A stretch of DNA of 18,274 nucleotides, taken from NCBI GenBank assembly GCA_029857875.1, contig JAOUGB010000006.1, forward strand, positions 1 through 18,274. The letters are read 5' to 3'. Shown here one piece after another: positions 1 to 6,172 of this stretch; positions within the stretch are counted from its first letter, which is position 1, and every line of letters begins with the position of its first letter. Made by a program: the position numbers and the translations under genes. The notes under the pieces were generated by a model. The model was not told the DNA's origin. It was given only the letters and a program-made list of their open reading frames with translations, and did not search any database. The DNA is from Desulfobacteraceae bacterium (GTDB lineage: Bacteria; Desulfobacterota; Desulfobacteria; Desulfobacterales; UBA11574).

Positions 1-87
1 AAATCCACCCATTATTACATTGAAAAAGTGTTTAAATATTATAAGTTGTACAAAAACCAGATGACAGAGAAAATGAAAAAAGTTTAA
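1..87 (+). CDS. possible 3' end of a gene cut by the window start
   Basis: Frame 1 is open from the first base to a TAA at 85-87 and encodes 28 residues, rich in lysine and tyrosine (for example KYYKLYKNQMTEK). The other two plus-strand frames stop earlier. It could be the C-terminus of a gene starting upstream of the window, but the stretch is too short to assign a family and a chance open frame cannot be excluded. The stop falls between the arms of a weak 8-bp inverted repeat (AACCAGAT / ATCTGGTT) without a convincing T-tract. Confidence 0.35.
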   Translation, partial: KSTHYYIEKVFKYYKLYKNQMTEKMKKV

Positions 88-167
88 TCTGGTTGTTTAT
101 CGTTTTAAAATTCTCTTATCAAAGTCTTTTTGAACCCCTTTTTCGATTTCTTCAGGAAATATTCAGG

Positions 168-821
168 CTAAAACCCCAAATCCTTGTTAATCAGGATAAT
201 TTTCACCCTTTTTTTGGGGAATGACTTTTCTGTAATTGTCCAGGTGTTGCATATACGATCCGGGCTTTTACAATCCTCACAAAATGATGTTTTGGCACAG
301 GGTGTTTTTTTGTCAAGTCGCATGGTGTTGACCGGGGCCGCATAATTTTTAATACGGAACATGGCCTCATCCAGATCCGGAACGATCTTGTTACGACCGA
401 CAAGAATAATGACATTTTTGGGTCCAAAAGTGAGTGCACCCACCCGGTTACCGATCATATCCAGATTGACAAGCTGCCCGGTTTCGGTCACCGCGTTGCT
501 TCCGGTAATAAAAAGGTCGACCAGCAGTGACTGCCGACGCCGTTCCAGACTTTCTTCAGGAGACAGGGTTTTGTCATACGTATCCAGTACGTTAAGATCA
601 TTGTCGTTTTTGAGAACATCATAAAGTCCGGTGGCAACAAATGTTAAAGATCCGCCCCAAGAGACACTTTTGGGTGCTATCTCGAGGATTATTTTTTCAA
701 GCACAATCGATTTGGCTTCATCGGTGTTTTCCGCTACAAAGACTTCAAAATTATTTTCGGTCAGGGTTTCTTTAAGTTCCGTCAACCTGGTTTTCCAGTA
801 GTTCTCAATGGGATTTTCCAT
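168..821 (-). CDS. LUD-domain protein (lactate utilization / DUF162 family)
   Basis: This 217-residue protein belongs to the LUD (LutB/LutC, YkgG) family. The N-terminal half has the family's SWGGSLTF segment (about 54-61). The signature block at about 107-134 reads GSNAVTETGQLVN followed by GNRVGALTFGP, the stretch conserved in LutC-type proteins. Near the C-terminus four cysteines (C175, C181, C184, C191) form a C-x5-C-x2-C-x6-C cluster in a TPCAKTSFCEDC context. I know this cluster from stand-alone LUD proteins of anaerobes; it could bind metal, which is inference. LutABC proteins take part in lactate oxidation, but no lutA or lutB partner is visible here, so a role in lactate metabolism is unproven. 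The start is well supported: AGGAGG lies 6 nt before the ATG. The gene is cytosolic and appears to be transcribed alone. Confidence 0.88.
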   Translation of the reverse strand: MENPIENYWKTRLTELKETLTENNFEVFVAENTDEAKSIVLEKIILEIAPKSVSWGGSLTFVATGLYDVLKNDNDLNVLDTYDKTLSPEESLERRRQSLLVDLFITGSNAVTETGQLVNLDMIGNRVGALTFGPKNVIILVGRNKIVPDLDEAMFRIKNYAAPVNTMRLDKKTPCAKTSFCEDCKSPDRICNTWTITEKSFPKKRVKIILINKDLGF

Positions 822-973
822 AACATTCCTCCTGTTTCAGATTTGGTTATTGACATCATTAAATCGTTAAGAGTTTGTTCTTGATTATATCTGTGTATCA
901 TATTTAAAGGGGCTTGACCGTTTTAAATGGAGATGCTATCAGTCCATACCCGAATATTCAATCTGTTTAACAA

Positions 974-1116
974 CAAGCCATCTCAAAAATACATCTAACG
1001 CCCAATTACGGTGTTGCGAGCCTCTTCAAAATGCTCACATACTCCCGTGTATGCTGCGCTTTTTCATCGGCTCGCGCCTTGTCCTTGAACGTAATCCGCA
1101 TTTTTGCGATGGCTTG
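974..1116. mobile_element. 143-bp MITE-like element with terminal inverted repeats
   Basis: The element is bounded by 17-nt inverted ends, CAAGCCATCTCAAAAAT at 974-990 and ATTTTTGCGATGGCTTG at 1100-1116, matching at 16 of 17 positions. Inside is a second inverted pair, GCGAGCC (1017-1023) and GGCTCGC (1069-1075), around a CATAC/GTATG centre, so the whole unit could fold into one long hairpin. It has no coding capacity and fills the spacer between the divergent LUD and lipoprotein genes. The size, ends and lack of genes fit a non-autonomous MITE or REP-like element. No other copy is in the window and no transposase was found, so mobility is inferred. Confidence 0.6.
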
Positions 1117-1160
1117 AAAACAGAATTTTTTTTCAACAATAAAAATTGATGAGGTGCGTA

Positions 1161-1535
1161 ATGAAAAGGATCATCTATCTTGGAATTATTCTATCTGTTC
1201 TAATGCTTTTTGCATGCGGAAAAGCCACCGTTGAAGATGTGGCCAAGGATTATGTAAAAAAACAGTGTGCATTCGATAACGATTTCAAAATTGATACATC
1301 AAAATTAAAATATACTGTCACGAAAAAAGAAGGCAACAGGGCCACTGTAAAAGTTTTGGGTACAATTAATTTTGACGGCCAGCTCTTTTTGGTCAAACAA
1401 GGTAAAAAATGGAAAATCAGCAAAAAAGAAGATTTATATGCCACACAGAAAACAGTAGCTTCACCTACCGAACAAAAAAAGGCAGTTTCACATACTGAGC
1501 AAACAACTTCGTATAAACAAACCGCGCATAAATAA
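1161..1535 (+). CDS. small putative lipoprotein
   Basis: The protein has 124 residues. Residues 1-18 form a signal peptide (KR, then a hydrophobic run), and the lipobox L-F-A-C places the lipidated cysteine at C19. The mature part begins with a short helix-like stretch (TVEDVAKDYVKK) followed by alternating segments ending in KQGKKWKISKKE. This resembles the small DUF4878-like or NTF2-like lipoproteins found in many bacteria, but I cannot make a firm family call. The tail (about 95-124) is low-complexity and rich in T, K, Q and S, probably a flexible segment. I chose the ATG at 1161 because GAGGTG lies 4 nt upstream; a TTG at 1146 and an ATG at 1149 are in frame but would add residues before the signal peptide. 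Function unknown; likely anchored in the cell envelope. Confidence 0.75.
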   Translation: MKRIIYLGIILSVLMLFACGKATVEDVAKDYVKKQCAFDNDFKIDTSKLKYTVTKKEGNRATVKVLGTINFDGQLFLVKQGKKWKISKKEDLYATQKTVASPTEQKKAVSHTEQTTSYKQTAHK

Positions 1536-1609
1536 ATTGCAGTCTTTTTTTTGCACCACCTGGCCGCGGCACTTACTTTTGTAGGGAAGCCACTTTGCCA
1601 ATATCGTTA

Positions 1610-1630
1610 CACGGGGAAGCAAACCCCGTG
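1610..1630. repeat. GC-rich palindrome in the spacer
   Basis: CACGGGG and CCCCGTG (7 bp, perfect) flank the loop AAGCAAA. It lies 75 bp downstream of the lipoprotein gene. No T-tract follows on either strand, so it is not a typical intrinsic terminator. It resembles the other GC-rich palindromic units scattered through the AT-rich spacers of this window. Confidence 0.5.
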
Positions 1631-1690
1631 AACACGTACTCCGAATATTGCTAAAAAGCCAATAATGTAGAGGGCCGAAATAAATTTGTT

Positions 1691-1781
1691 CTTGTCCGCC
1701 CTCCAGAGGCGGATAAACCTCACCGCCCCGCAAGCGGGATCTTCGACAAAGCGGTATCTTCGACCGGCGGAAAGGCAAAAT
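1691..1781 (-). repeat. dispersed intergenic repeat, copy A
   Basis: Read on the minus strand, this stretch matches 7097-7167 on the plus strand almost base for base. Both contain ATTTTGCCTT, two tandem GTCGAAGAT-xCCGCTT units, the palindrome CCCGCTTGCGGG, the bases GCGGTGAGG, and end in CGGACAAG. Copy A carries about 20 extra bases near its end, including a nested palindrome with arms TCCGCC (1695-1700) and GGCGGA (1708-1713). It lies between the convergent lipoprotein and methyltransferase genes and does not code for protein. Confidence 0.7.
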
Positions 1782-1831
1782 CATAATATTTGAGGGGTTC
1801 AAATCTTTACATATTCATCATATTGGCCATT

Positions 1832-2830
1832 TTATCCGACAATGCCTGTTAATATTCCAGAATCATTAGGAGAGTCGAAATAAATACGTTGAAAATCCCT
1901 GACGCCGGCATCGGTGAGCATGGTTATGAGTTGTTCTTCTGAATAGGCCTGTCCGCCGGATGTACCCAAGAGCATGTTTAAGGAAAACAATGCCGGGAAA
2001 AGCGGACCGTCCATGGTATTGTTTAAAATGAACTCATGAATGATGATCAAGCCGCCGGGTTGAAGGGTGGAAACGGCCTTTCGAACGATATTACGGGCGT
2101 CTTCGAAACTTTCTCCATGGAGAATATGTGACAACCAAGCCACATCAAAGACCCCATCGATATCTTCTTCGAGATAGTCTGAATCCTTGAAATTGATTCG
2201 ATCCTGCAAATTAAATTTGGCAATGGTCTTTTCAGCAAAGGGTCGTGTGGTTGGAAGATCATAAACAGTGGATTTAAGCTGTGGATTGTTCAAACAGAAA
2301 TGAATGGCATAAGTTCCAGGGCCACCCCCCAAATCGAGCAGATGATGCCGATTGGAAAGATCTATTTTCGGGACCAGAACCGGTGCCAGATTCATCGCAA
2401 GATTGAACATTCCCATAAGGAAGCTTTCCCTTCTTTCTTCGTCGGTATGCGAGACTCTTCCTCTCACGGGTTGGCCTGTTCGAACAGCAACATCCAGCCT
2501 GTTCCACGAATCCACCAGATGATAATGATGCATGATGATATGACCGATATACCGGAAAGAGTTTTTGACAAGAAACGCCAGGCTTAATGGCGTGTTTGAA
2601 TAGGTGTTTTCTTTTTTTTCCAGTAACTCCATGGCCGAGAGGGCATTCAGAAGCATCTCAACCCCTCTTTGGTTACCATACATCATATCCGATACATCTT
2701 TGCTTTTCAGACGACTGTTACCGATGATGGTAAAAATATCAAGTTTAACCGCGGCATGGAGTGTACATGTTTGCCAGTAACTTCCTGATATTTCTAATAA
2801 ATGCCCAGGACTCATTTCTTGTTTGTTCAT
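1832..2830 (-). CDS. SAM-dependent O-methyltransferase-like protein (methyltransferase family 2)
   Basis: This 332-residue protein has the layout of the plant-type/acetylserotonin O-methyltransferase family. An N-terminal winged-helix dimerisation domain (about 10-95) is followed by a Rossmann-fold methyltransferase domain (about 150-330). The SAM-binding glycine loop is DLGGGPG (166-172), and YDLP (190-193) supplies the acidic residue expected to hold the ribose. SHILHGE (234-240) sits where family members carry the catalytic histidine; H238 is the likely base, although the usual H-D-W after it is H-G-E here. Length is typical. Such enzymes methylate small hydroxylated or aromatic compounds, and the substrate cannot be told from sequence. 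The gene stands alone; the Shine-Dalgarno before the ATG is weak (GAGATAG about 10 nt upstream). Confidence 0.85.
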   Translation of the reverse strand: MNKQEMSPGHLLEISGSYWQTCTLHAAVKLDIFTIIGNSRLKSKDVSDMMYGNQRGVEMLLNALSAMELLEKKENTYSNTPLSLAFLVKNSFRYIGHIIMHHYHLVDSWNRLDVAVRTGQPVRGRVSHTDEERRESFLMGMFNLAMNLAPVLVPKIDLSNRHHLLDLGGGPGTYAIHFCLNNPQLKSTVYDLPTTRPFAEKTIAKFNLQDRINFKDSDYLEEDIDGVFDVAWLSHILHGESFEDARNIVRKAVSTLQPGGLIIIHEFILNNTMDGPLFPALFSLNMLLGTSGGQAYSEEQLITMLTDAGVRDFQRIYFDSPNDSGILTGIVG

Positions 2831-2922
2831 CGTTTCGATACTATCTCATTAAGGATTGTTTTTTTGAGTCAGTCAATTTTAAAGTGAAAGTGCGGTGCTG
2901 CATCCCGAGGTGCAGTGGTTTA

Positions 2923-2937
2923 CCCGCCTGAGGCGGG
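2923..2937. repeat. short GC-rich palindrome (CCCGCC-TGA-GGCGGG)
   Basis: Perfect 6-bp arms with a 3-nt centre. The same design recurs at 5256-5270 (TCCGCC-GGA-GGCGGA), 3270-3284 and, with a longer loop, at 1695-1713. It belongs to a small dispersed palindromic family in the window. Confidence 0.55.
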
Positions 2938-3269
2938 CAAGATTCCGAAAACCCCGTAATTTGTTAAAGCGCAGCAGGAATCCCGCCATAGCGGAGCTTG
3001 CGAGAGTTTCATAAAATCATTACAAGATTTTATTTTAAACTTTAACACATATATCACATTTTATTCAATTCCAAATATTTTTTCAGGCATAAAGATTCAG
3101 GTATCCTTCCGTACAAAAAAGTTGGGCGGTTGGAATAAAAGAGTTGAAAAATTATGTGAAAAACGCTTTACATTTTACAGCCATGAATTATTGTCATGGC
3201 TAATAAGATTGTAATGTGGATTTTTATCGAAATCTAAAAATTCGATATGCTCACGTATAAACTTTATCT

Positions 3270-3284
3270 CCTGCCACAGGCGGG
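3270..3284. repeat. short GC-rich palindrome (CCTGCC-ACA-GGCGGG)
   Basis: A near-perfect member of the CCGCC/GGCGG palindrome family, with one wobble position in the 6-bp arms. It interrupts the AT-rich spacer upstream of the small gene at 3500. Confidence 0.45.
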
Positions 3285-3350
3285 ACCACATGGTGTTTAA
3301 AAAACTTTTAATTATTTCATTTAATTGGGTGTTTATCATGGTTTTTTTAA

Positions 3351-3375
3351 TACCCCATCCGCTTGTGGTGGGGTA
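3351..3375. repeat. palindromic unit TACCCC...GGGGTA, first copy
   Basis: Arms TACCCCA (3351-3357) and TGGGGTA (3369-3375) surround a centre containing CCGCTTG. It is related to the unit at 3449-3469: both read TACCCC, then GCTTG in the centre, then GGGG followed by AAA. The two copies lie about 95 bp apart in the same orientation. Confidence 0.5.
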
Positions 3376-3448
3376 AACATGCGGAAGAGGCTTTTGGGGA
3401 GAAACAACGTGTCTTCCCAATATTAAAAGGGCCTTTTTCACTTTGATA

Positions 3449-3469
3449 CCCCGCCTGCTTGCAGCGGGG
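3449..3469. repeat. palindromic unit, second copy, in the leader of the 3500 gene
   Basis: CCCCG and CGGGG enclose an inner CTGC-TT-GCAG stem with one bulged C, giving a stable hairpin. It ends 30 bp before the ATG at 3500 and is probably in that gene's leader if transcription starts further upstream. It may simply be a repeat; a regulatory role is not shown. Confidence 0.5.
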
Positions 3470-3499
3470 AAATTCATTAGACCGTATCCAGGAGAGACG

Positions 3500-3781
3500 A
3501 TGGCAGAGAACTTGAATATCCCGGACGAGCTTCAAGGAACTTTTAAGCGTTTGATGTATCGGGTACCCGAAAAACTTAGAAGTGACAGTCATACCCAAAA
3601 AATCATTCAATTATATTTAAAAATGGGGGGTGAGAAGCTGGCGAAACAACATATCGAGATCATCAAATTGCGTGTTCGTGAAGAGGAACGCCAAAACAAA
3701 GCTGGAGACAATGCTTCGGAAAAATCCGATATCGGGGATGATTCCATCGATCCTTTTTACTCGGAGTTTGACAGTTTGTGA
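3500..3781 (+). CDS. small protein of unknown function
   Basis: A 93-residue soluble protein with no recognised domain. Residues 1-70 look helical (LQGTFKRLMYRVPEKL, then IIQLYLKMGGEKLAKQHI and a charged run), and the last 25 residues are acidic and probably disordered (DIGDDSIDPFYSEFDSL). No signal peptide, membrane segment or cysteine is present. I chose the ATG at 3500 because AGGAGA lies 4 nt upstream. The open frame extends further up to 3443, but that part is made of a palindromic repeat and is unlikely to be translated. It is convergent with the LysE-type gene, 68 bp away. That it is a real gene is supported by the ribosome site and coding-like composition only. Confidence 0.65.
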   Translation: MAENLNIPDELQGTFKRLMYRVPEKLRSDSHTQKIIQLYLKMGGEKLAKQHIEIIKLRVREEERQNKAGDNASEKSDIGDDSIDPFYSEFDSL

Positions 3782-3849
3782 TTTGTGTTTAAGTAATTGA
3801 ATAGGCTGAATCAATTGATTTATCGAGAGGATATAGATAAATTATCTGA

Positions 3850-4566
3850 TTACATGGTGTTTTTTAGAAAAGGAGAGATACCCAGGTATATGCCGAACAG
3901 AACCATGAATAGTGCACAAAACATTAGAATTCCGTAATATGCTTTTCGGTTCATATGCCTTAAACCAAAGAATGCAAGTGTTGAAACAAGTAAATACCAA
4001 ATCAGATCTCCAGCTTCATGCCCTAAAAAAAATGCTAAAAGTTTTGGCCATTTTTTGAAAGATATATTAAACTGGATCATAAAGGCAAACCCTATTGTGG
4101 CCCACCATACCCACCAATAAGGGTTTGACATGGAAACCATAATACCTCCGATGATAGGATTTTCGATACCTTTATTTTCAATCAGCCCAGGATCTTTGTT
4201 GAGTTCGTCTCGTGAATTCAGGAAGTTGGTAGAAATATTTCCATTAACTATATCCCTTATGATAGATGCTCCAAAAAGTATAAGTATGAGACCTCCTGAA
4301 ACGCCAATAATGCGGACAACAGCAATGTTTTTCAAAACAAAAGAAAAACCGAGAAGCAAAAGAATGATAATACCCATTTCGAGGATTGCATGTCCTGTTA
4401 TGATCCAAAGCCCCATCAGGTAACCGCGCCTGTTTGTTTTGGCCGATTTAATAATGGTATAGGTTAGCAGGGGGCCGGGCGACATGGCTCCGGTTAATGC
4501 TACAAGGAATGAAAAAGAAAAAATCAGCCAGAATTCAGAGAGAAAGTTAATAAATCCGTTGAACAT
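3850..4566 (-). CDS. LysE/RhtB-family amino acid exporter
   Basis: This 238-residue integral membrane protein has about six hydrophobic segments (roughly 12-38, 48-75, 80-104, 137-165, 175-200, 210-232). The N-terminal GAMSPGP motif (26-32) and the later NPYWWVWW (148-155) are hallmarks of the LysE family, which exports amino acids or related small molecules from the cytoplasm by proton exchange. Length is slightly above the usual 200-215 residues; the extra residues lie in the hydrophilic loop at about 105-137. The substrate is unknown. It is divergent from the FmdE-like gene with only 44 bp between the start codons, so the two probably share an overlapping promoter region. The ribosome site is weak (GGGATTGG about 10 nt upstream). 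Confidence 0.87.
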   Translation of the reverse strand: MFNGFINFLSEFWLIFSFSFLVALTGAMSPGPLLTYTIIKSAKTNRRGYLMGLWIITGHAILEMGIIILLLLGFSFVLKNIAVVRIIGVSGGLILILFGASIIRDIVNGNISTNFLNSRDELNKDPGLIENKGIENPIIGGIMVSMSNPYWWVWWATIGFAFMIQFNISFKKWPKLLAFFLGHEAGDLIWYLLVSTLAFFGLRHMNRKAYYGILMFCALFMVLFGIYLGISPFLKNTM

Positions 4567-4610
4567 GTTCTAACCAATCCCATTTTTACGGTAGTAAAAG
4601 GAGTTTCTCC

Positions 4611-5225
4611 ATGAAAGAGAGCAAAAACATTGAATTTCAACTGCCGGAAGATCTAAAAAAATGCGTTGAATTCCACGGACATCTTTGTCCGGGGCTCATA
4701 TATGGTTACATGGTTGCTAAAGCAGCCATGGATCTTCTCAAACTCAACCGATCAAGGGATGAAGAGGTCGTTGCCATCAGTGAAAATGATTCATGCGCGG
4801 TTGACGCATTACAAATCCTTCTGGGGACCTCAATCGGCAAGGGCAACCTCATCTTAAAAGACTACGGAAAAAATGTATATACCATCTTGAACCGCCAAAA
4901 CAAGAAGGCTTACCGCTTTTCACGTAAAAAACATTATCAATATCAGGGTAAACCCAAAGACGAATTTTTTCAACTTGATGCAGCTATTTCTTCAGGCACT
5001 GCAACGGAAAAAGATAAACGTCGCCATAAGATGCTGAAATCAGATGATCTTCTCCAAAGACCGTTTGACGATATTTTTTCCACACAAAAAGTTGACTGTG
5101 TTATGCCGCCTTATGCACCATTGGCACGCTCAGAAGCCTGTGCAACGTGCGGTGAAATGACCATGTCGACCAAAATGGTTGAGACAGAAAACGGTAAGTA
5201 TTTGTGTATCCCCTGTGCTACCTAG
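4611..5225 (+). CDS. FmdE-family protein with C-terminal zinc ribbon
   Basis: The protein has 204 residues. The N-terminal part is an FmdE/FwdE domain, with the CVEFHGHLCPG motif containing C18, H22, H24 and C26, followed by ENDSCAVDALQILLGTSIGKGN with C62. The C-terminus carries a zinc-finger of the form CATC (C177, C180) and CIPC (C199, C202). FmdE was named for a subunit of formylmethanofuran dehydrogenase in methanogens. In sulfate reducers and other anaerobes stand-alone FmdE proteins are common, their role is not settled, and links to molybdenum or tungsten enzymes are suggested; that is family knowledge, not shown here. AAGGAG lies 7 nt before the ATG. The TAG stop codon is formed by the first three bases of the terminal repeat of the MITE-like element at 5223, so the original C-terminus may have been a few residues longer. 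Confidence 0.87.
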   Translation: MKESKNIEFQLPEDLKKCVEFHGHLCPGLIYGYMVAKAAMDLLKLNRSRDEEVVAISENDSCAVDALQILLGTSIGKGNLILKDYGKNVYTILNRQNKKAYRFSRKKHYQYQGKPKDEFFQLDAAISSGTATEKDKRRHKMLKSDDLLQRPFDDIFSTQKVDCVMPPYAPLARSEACATCGEMTMSTKMVETENGKYLCIPCAT

Positions 5226-5454
5226 TGTCCATCCGTAAATGGTCTTTTTGCTCAATCCGCCGGAGGCGGACAAGTCTCTGCGCTTGCCCCGTGAAATGCA
5301 GAGCTTATTTCACTGGGGTTATGCTCAAAAAATAATCCTCGGAATATTATACATATGCCTGTGGTTATTTTTTTTGCATGCCCCTCCGGGGCGTAGGCGC
5401 TACGGGCCGGAGGCTTGATCTTGAACAAAAATTCTCATTTATGGGTGGACACTA
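5223..5454 (+). mobile_element. 232-bp MITE-like element with terminal inverted repeats, copy 1
   Basis: The left end TAGTGTCCATCCGTAAATG (5223-5241) is repeated inverted at the right end, where the minus strand reads TAGTGTCCACCCATAAATG (5436-5454); 17 of 19 bases match. Most of the interior up to GCATGCC also occurs at 18171-18274. Compared with that copy, this one holds extra palindromic modules: TCCGCC-GGA-GGCGGA (5256-5270) and a hairpin of CCCCGTGAAAT and ATTTCACTGGGG (5287-5318). Beyond the shared part is another hairpin, CCTCCGG (5383-5389) with CCGGAGG (5407-5413) enclosing GTAG/CTAC. There is no convincing open reading frame; it looks non-autonomous. Confidence 0.75.
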
Positions 5455-5545
5455 CCTAAAATCTGAATCATGCATGAAAATTAATATGAGTCTTTATAAT
5501 TCTTCGACTCGTGCAAGATTCTGGAATTATTTTCTTGGAACAATC

Positions 5546-5580
5546 ATAAAAAAGGGCAACACACATGATGTGTTGCCCTT
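5546..5580 (-). terminator. rho-independent terminator of the HesB-like gene
   Basis: A perfect 12-bp stem, AAGGGCAACACA (5552-5563) and its complement (5569-5580), encloses a 5-nt loop. Read on the minus strand the stem is followed by a run of T. It lies 21 bp downstream of the HesB-like stop codon and also ends transcription before the MITE-like element. Confidence 0.9.
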
Positions 5581-5601
5581 GAAACAGAATTGGTTAGATG
5601 C

Positions 5602-5913
5602 TTAACCGCAGGTACTTGTTGTTCCGCAGCCTGAACATCCTGCCCCAAAATCTATGGAACAATCGAGTTTAAAACCCATTTCAGAAAAATCCACCTTTAT
5701 AGGTTTTGCCTTTTCCATGAAATCTTTATCGACAATATATCGAAAACCGTCTATATCGAAGACATCGTCTGTGGCTTTTGGCTCATCCAGAGCCATGGCA
5801 AGTGATGGACCGCCTCAGCCGCCTGAATTTAAAAAAATTCGAATGGGTGACACTTCTTTACCTTTGAAATATTCAGCAATCTGTTTTGTAGCTACCTCTG
5901 TGACTTCAACCAT
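5602..5913 (-). CDS. HesB/IscA-like selenoprotein, with in-frame UGA read as selenocysteine
   Basis: Reading from the ATG at 5911-5913 and taking the TGA at 5815-5817 as an amino acid gives a 103-residue protein. It starts MVEVTEVATKQIAEYFKGK and continues IRIFLNSGG-U33-GGPSLAMALDEP. This is an A-type iron-sulfur carrier fold (HesB/IscA). U33 sits at the first of the three conserved cysteines of the family (SGGC-x-G in IscA), and the usual C-terminal CxC is replaced by C93-S-G-C96, with C102 behind it and C85 before it. HesB-like selenoproteins of this form are known from anaerobic deltaproteobacteria. GGAGA lies about 8 nt before the ATG. A naive call would start at the ATG at 5796 and give 64 residues, but no ribosome site is found there and the conserved N-terminal half would be lost. 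The gene is monocistronic, with its own promoter and terminator. Alternative: a nonsense-mutated or misread cysteine gene. Confidence 0.85.
5779..5795 (-). promoter_or_regulatory. SECIS-like hairpin
   Basis: On the mRNA strand UGGCUC and GAGCCA form a perfect 6-bp stem with the apical loop UGGAU. The loop begins 25 nt after the UGA. Bacterial SECIS elements lie just downstream of the UGA within the coding region, with a small apical loop bearing a guanine in its first positions (here the second and third bases). The fit in position and form supports selenocysteine insertion. Confidence 0.7.
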
Positions 5914-5970
5914 TATTTTCTCCTTTTTTCATAATAATCTATGTGTCCAACCTGGAATAGAATTTACACA

Positions 5971-5999
5971 AAAATAGTGCCGACAATGGGATTTGTCAA
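5971..5999 (-). promoter_or_regulatory. sigma-70-type promoter of the HesB-like gene
   Basis: On the minus strand, TTGACA (5994-5999) is followed after 17 bp by TATTTT (5971-5976). The -35 box is a perfect match and the spacing ideal. Transcription would begin near 5964, giving a leader of about 50 nt before the ATG at 5913. Confidence 0.6.
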
Positions 6000-6172
6000 T
6001 AAAAGACGTTTTAAAATATCAATTTTCATACTGATAAATGTATAAAAATATTCTGAAACGGTAATATGCATTCTGGATGAACTTAAAGTGAATATTTTTT
6101 CGAATTGTTTTTTAAATTAAAAATTTCCCAGCCTGCTACGCTGTATTGGTGTTGATGAAAATTATATTGTAG

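Larger units (their letters stand above)
2831..3499. other. 670-bp repeat-rich spacer without a convincing gene
   Basis: This stretch separates the divergent methyltransferase gene (minus) and the small unknown gene (plus). It is AT-rich with islands of GC-rich palindromes, listed separately at 2923, 3270, 3351 and 3449. There is also a hairpin of 8-bp arms AGCCATGA / TCATGGCT at 3179-3201 without a T-tract. A minus-strand frame at 3175-3339 (about 54 residues) is open, but part of it is made of the palindromic repeats and it lacks a good ribosome site, so I do not call it a gene. Confidence 0.5.

Noticed and set aside
91..165. Minus-strand open stretch after the LUD stop, suggesting a frameshifted C-terminus
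   Set aside because: It is about 21 codons between two stops, and the LUD protein already ends in the family's usual DLGF-type terminus.
1488..1802. 104-residue minus-strand open frame
   Set aside because: It runs through dispersed repeat copy A and the end of the lipoprotein gene; it is arginine-rich translation of repeat DNA with no ribosome site.
3175..3477. 100-residue minus-strand open frame in the repeat-rich spacer
   Set aside because: Two palindromic repeats and one hairpin contribute much of the sequence, and no ribosome site precedes any start. The inner 54-residue part was considered but cannot be supported.
5378..5605. 75-residue plus-strand open frame
   Set aside because: It lies across the right end of the MITE-like element and the terminator of the selenoprotein gene.
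5602..5796. 64-residue version of the HesB-like protein starting at the internal ATG
   Set aside because: No ribosome site is present, and the conserved first half of the domain is encoded just upstream through a TGA at the conserved cysteine.
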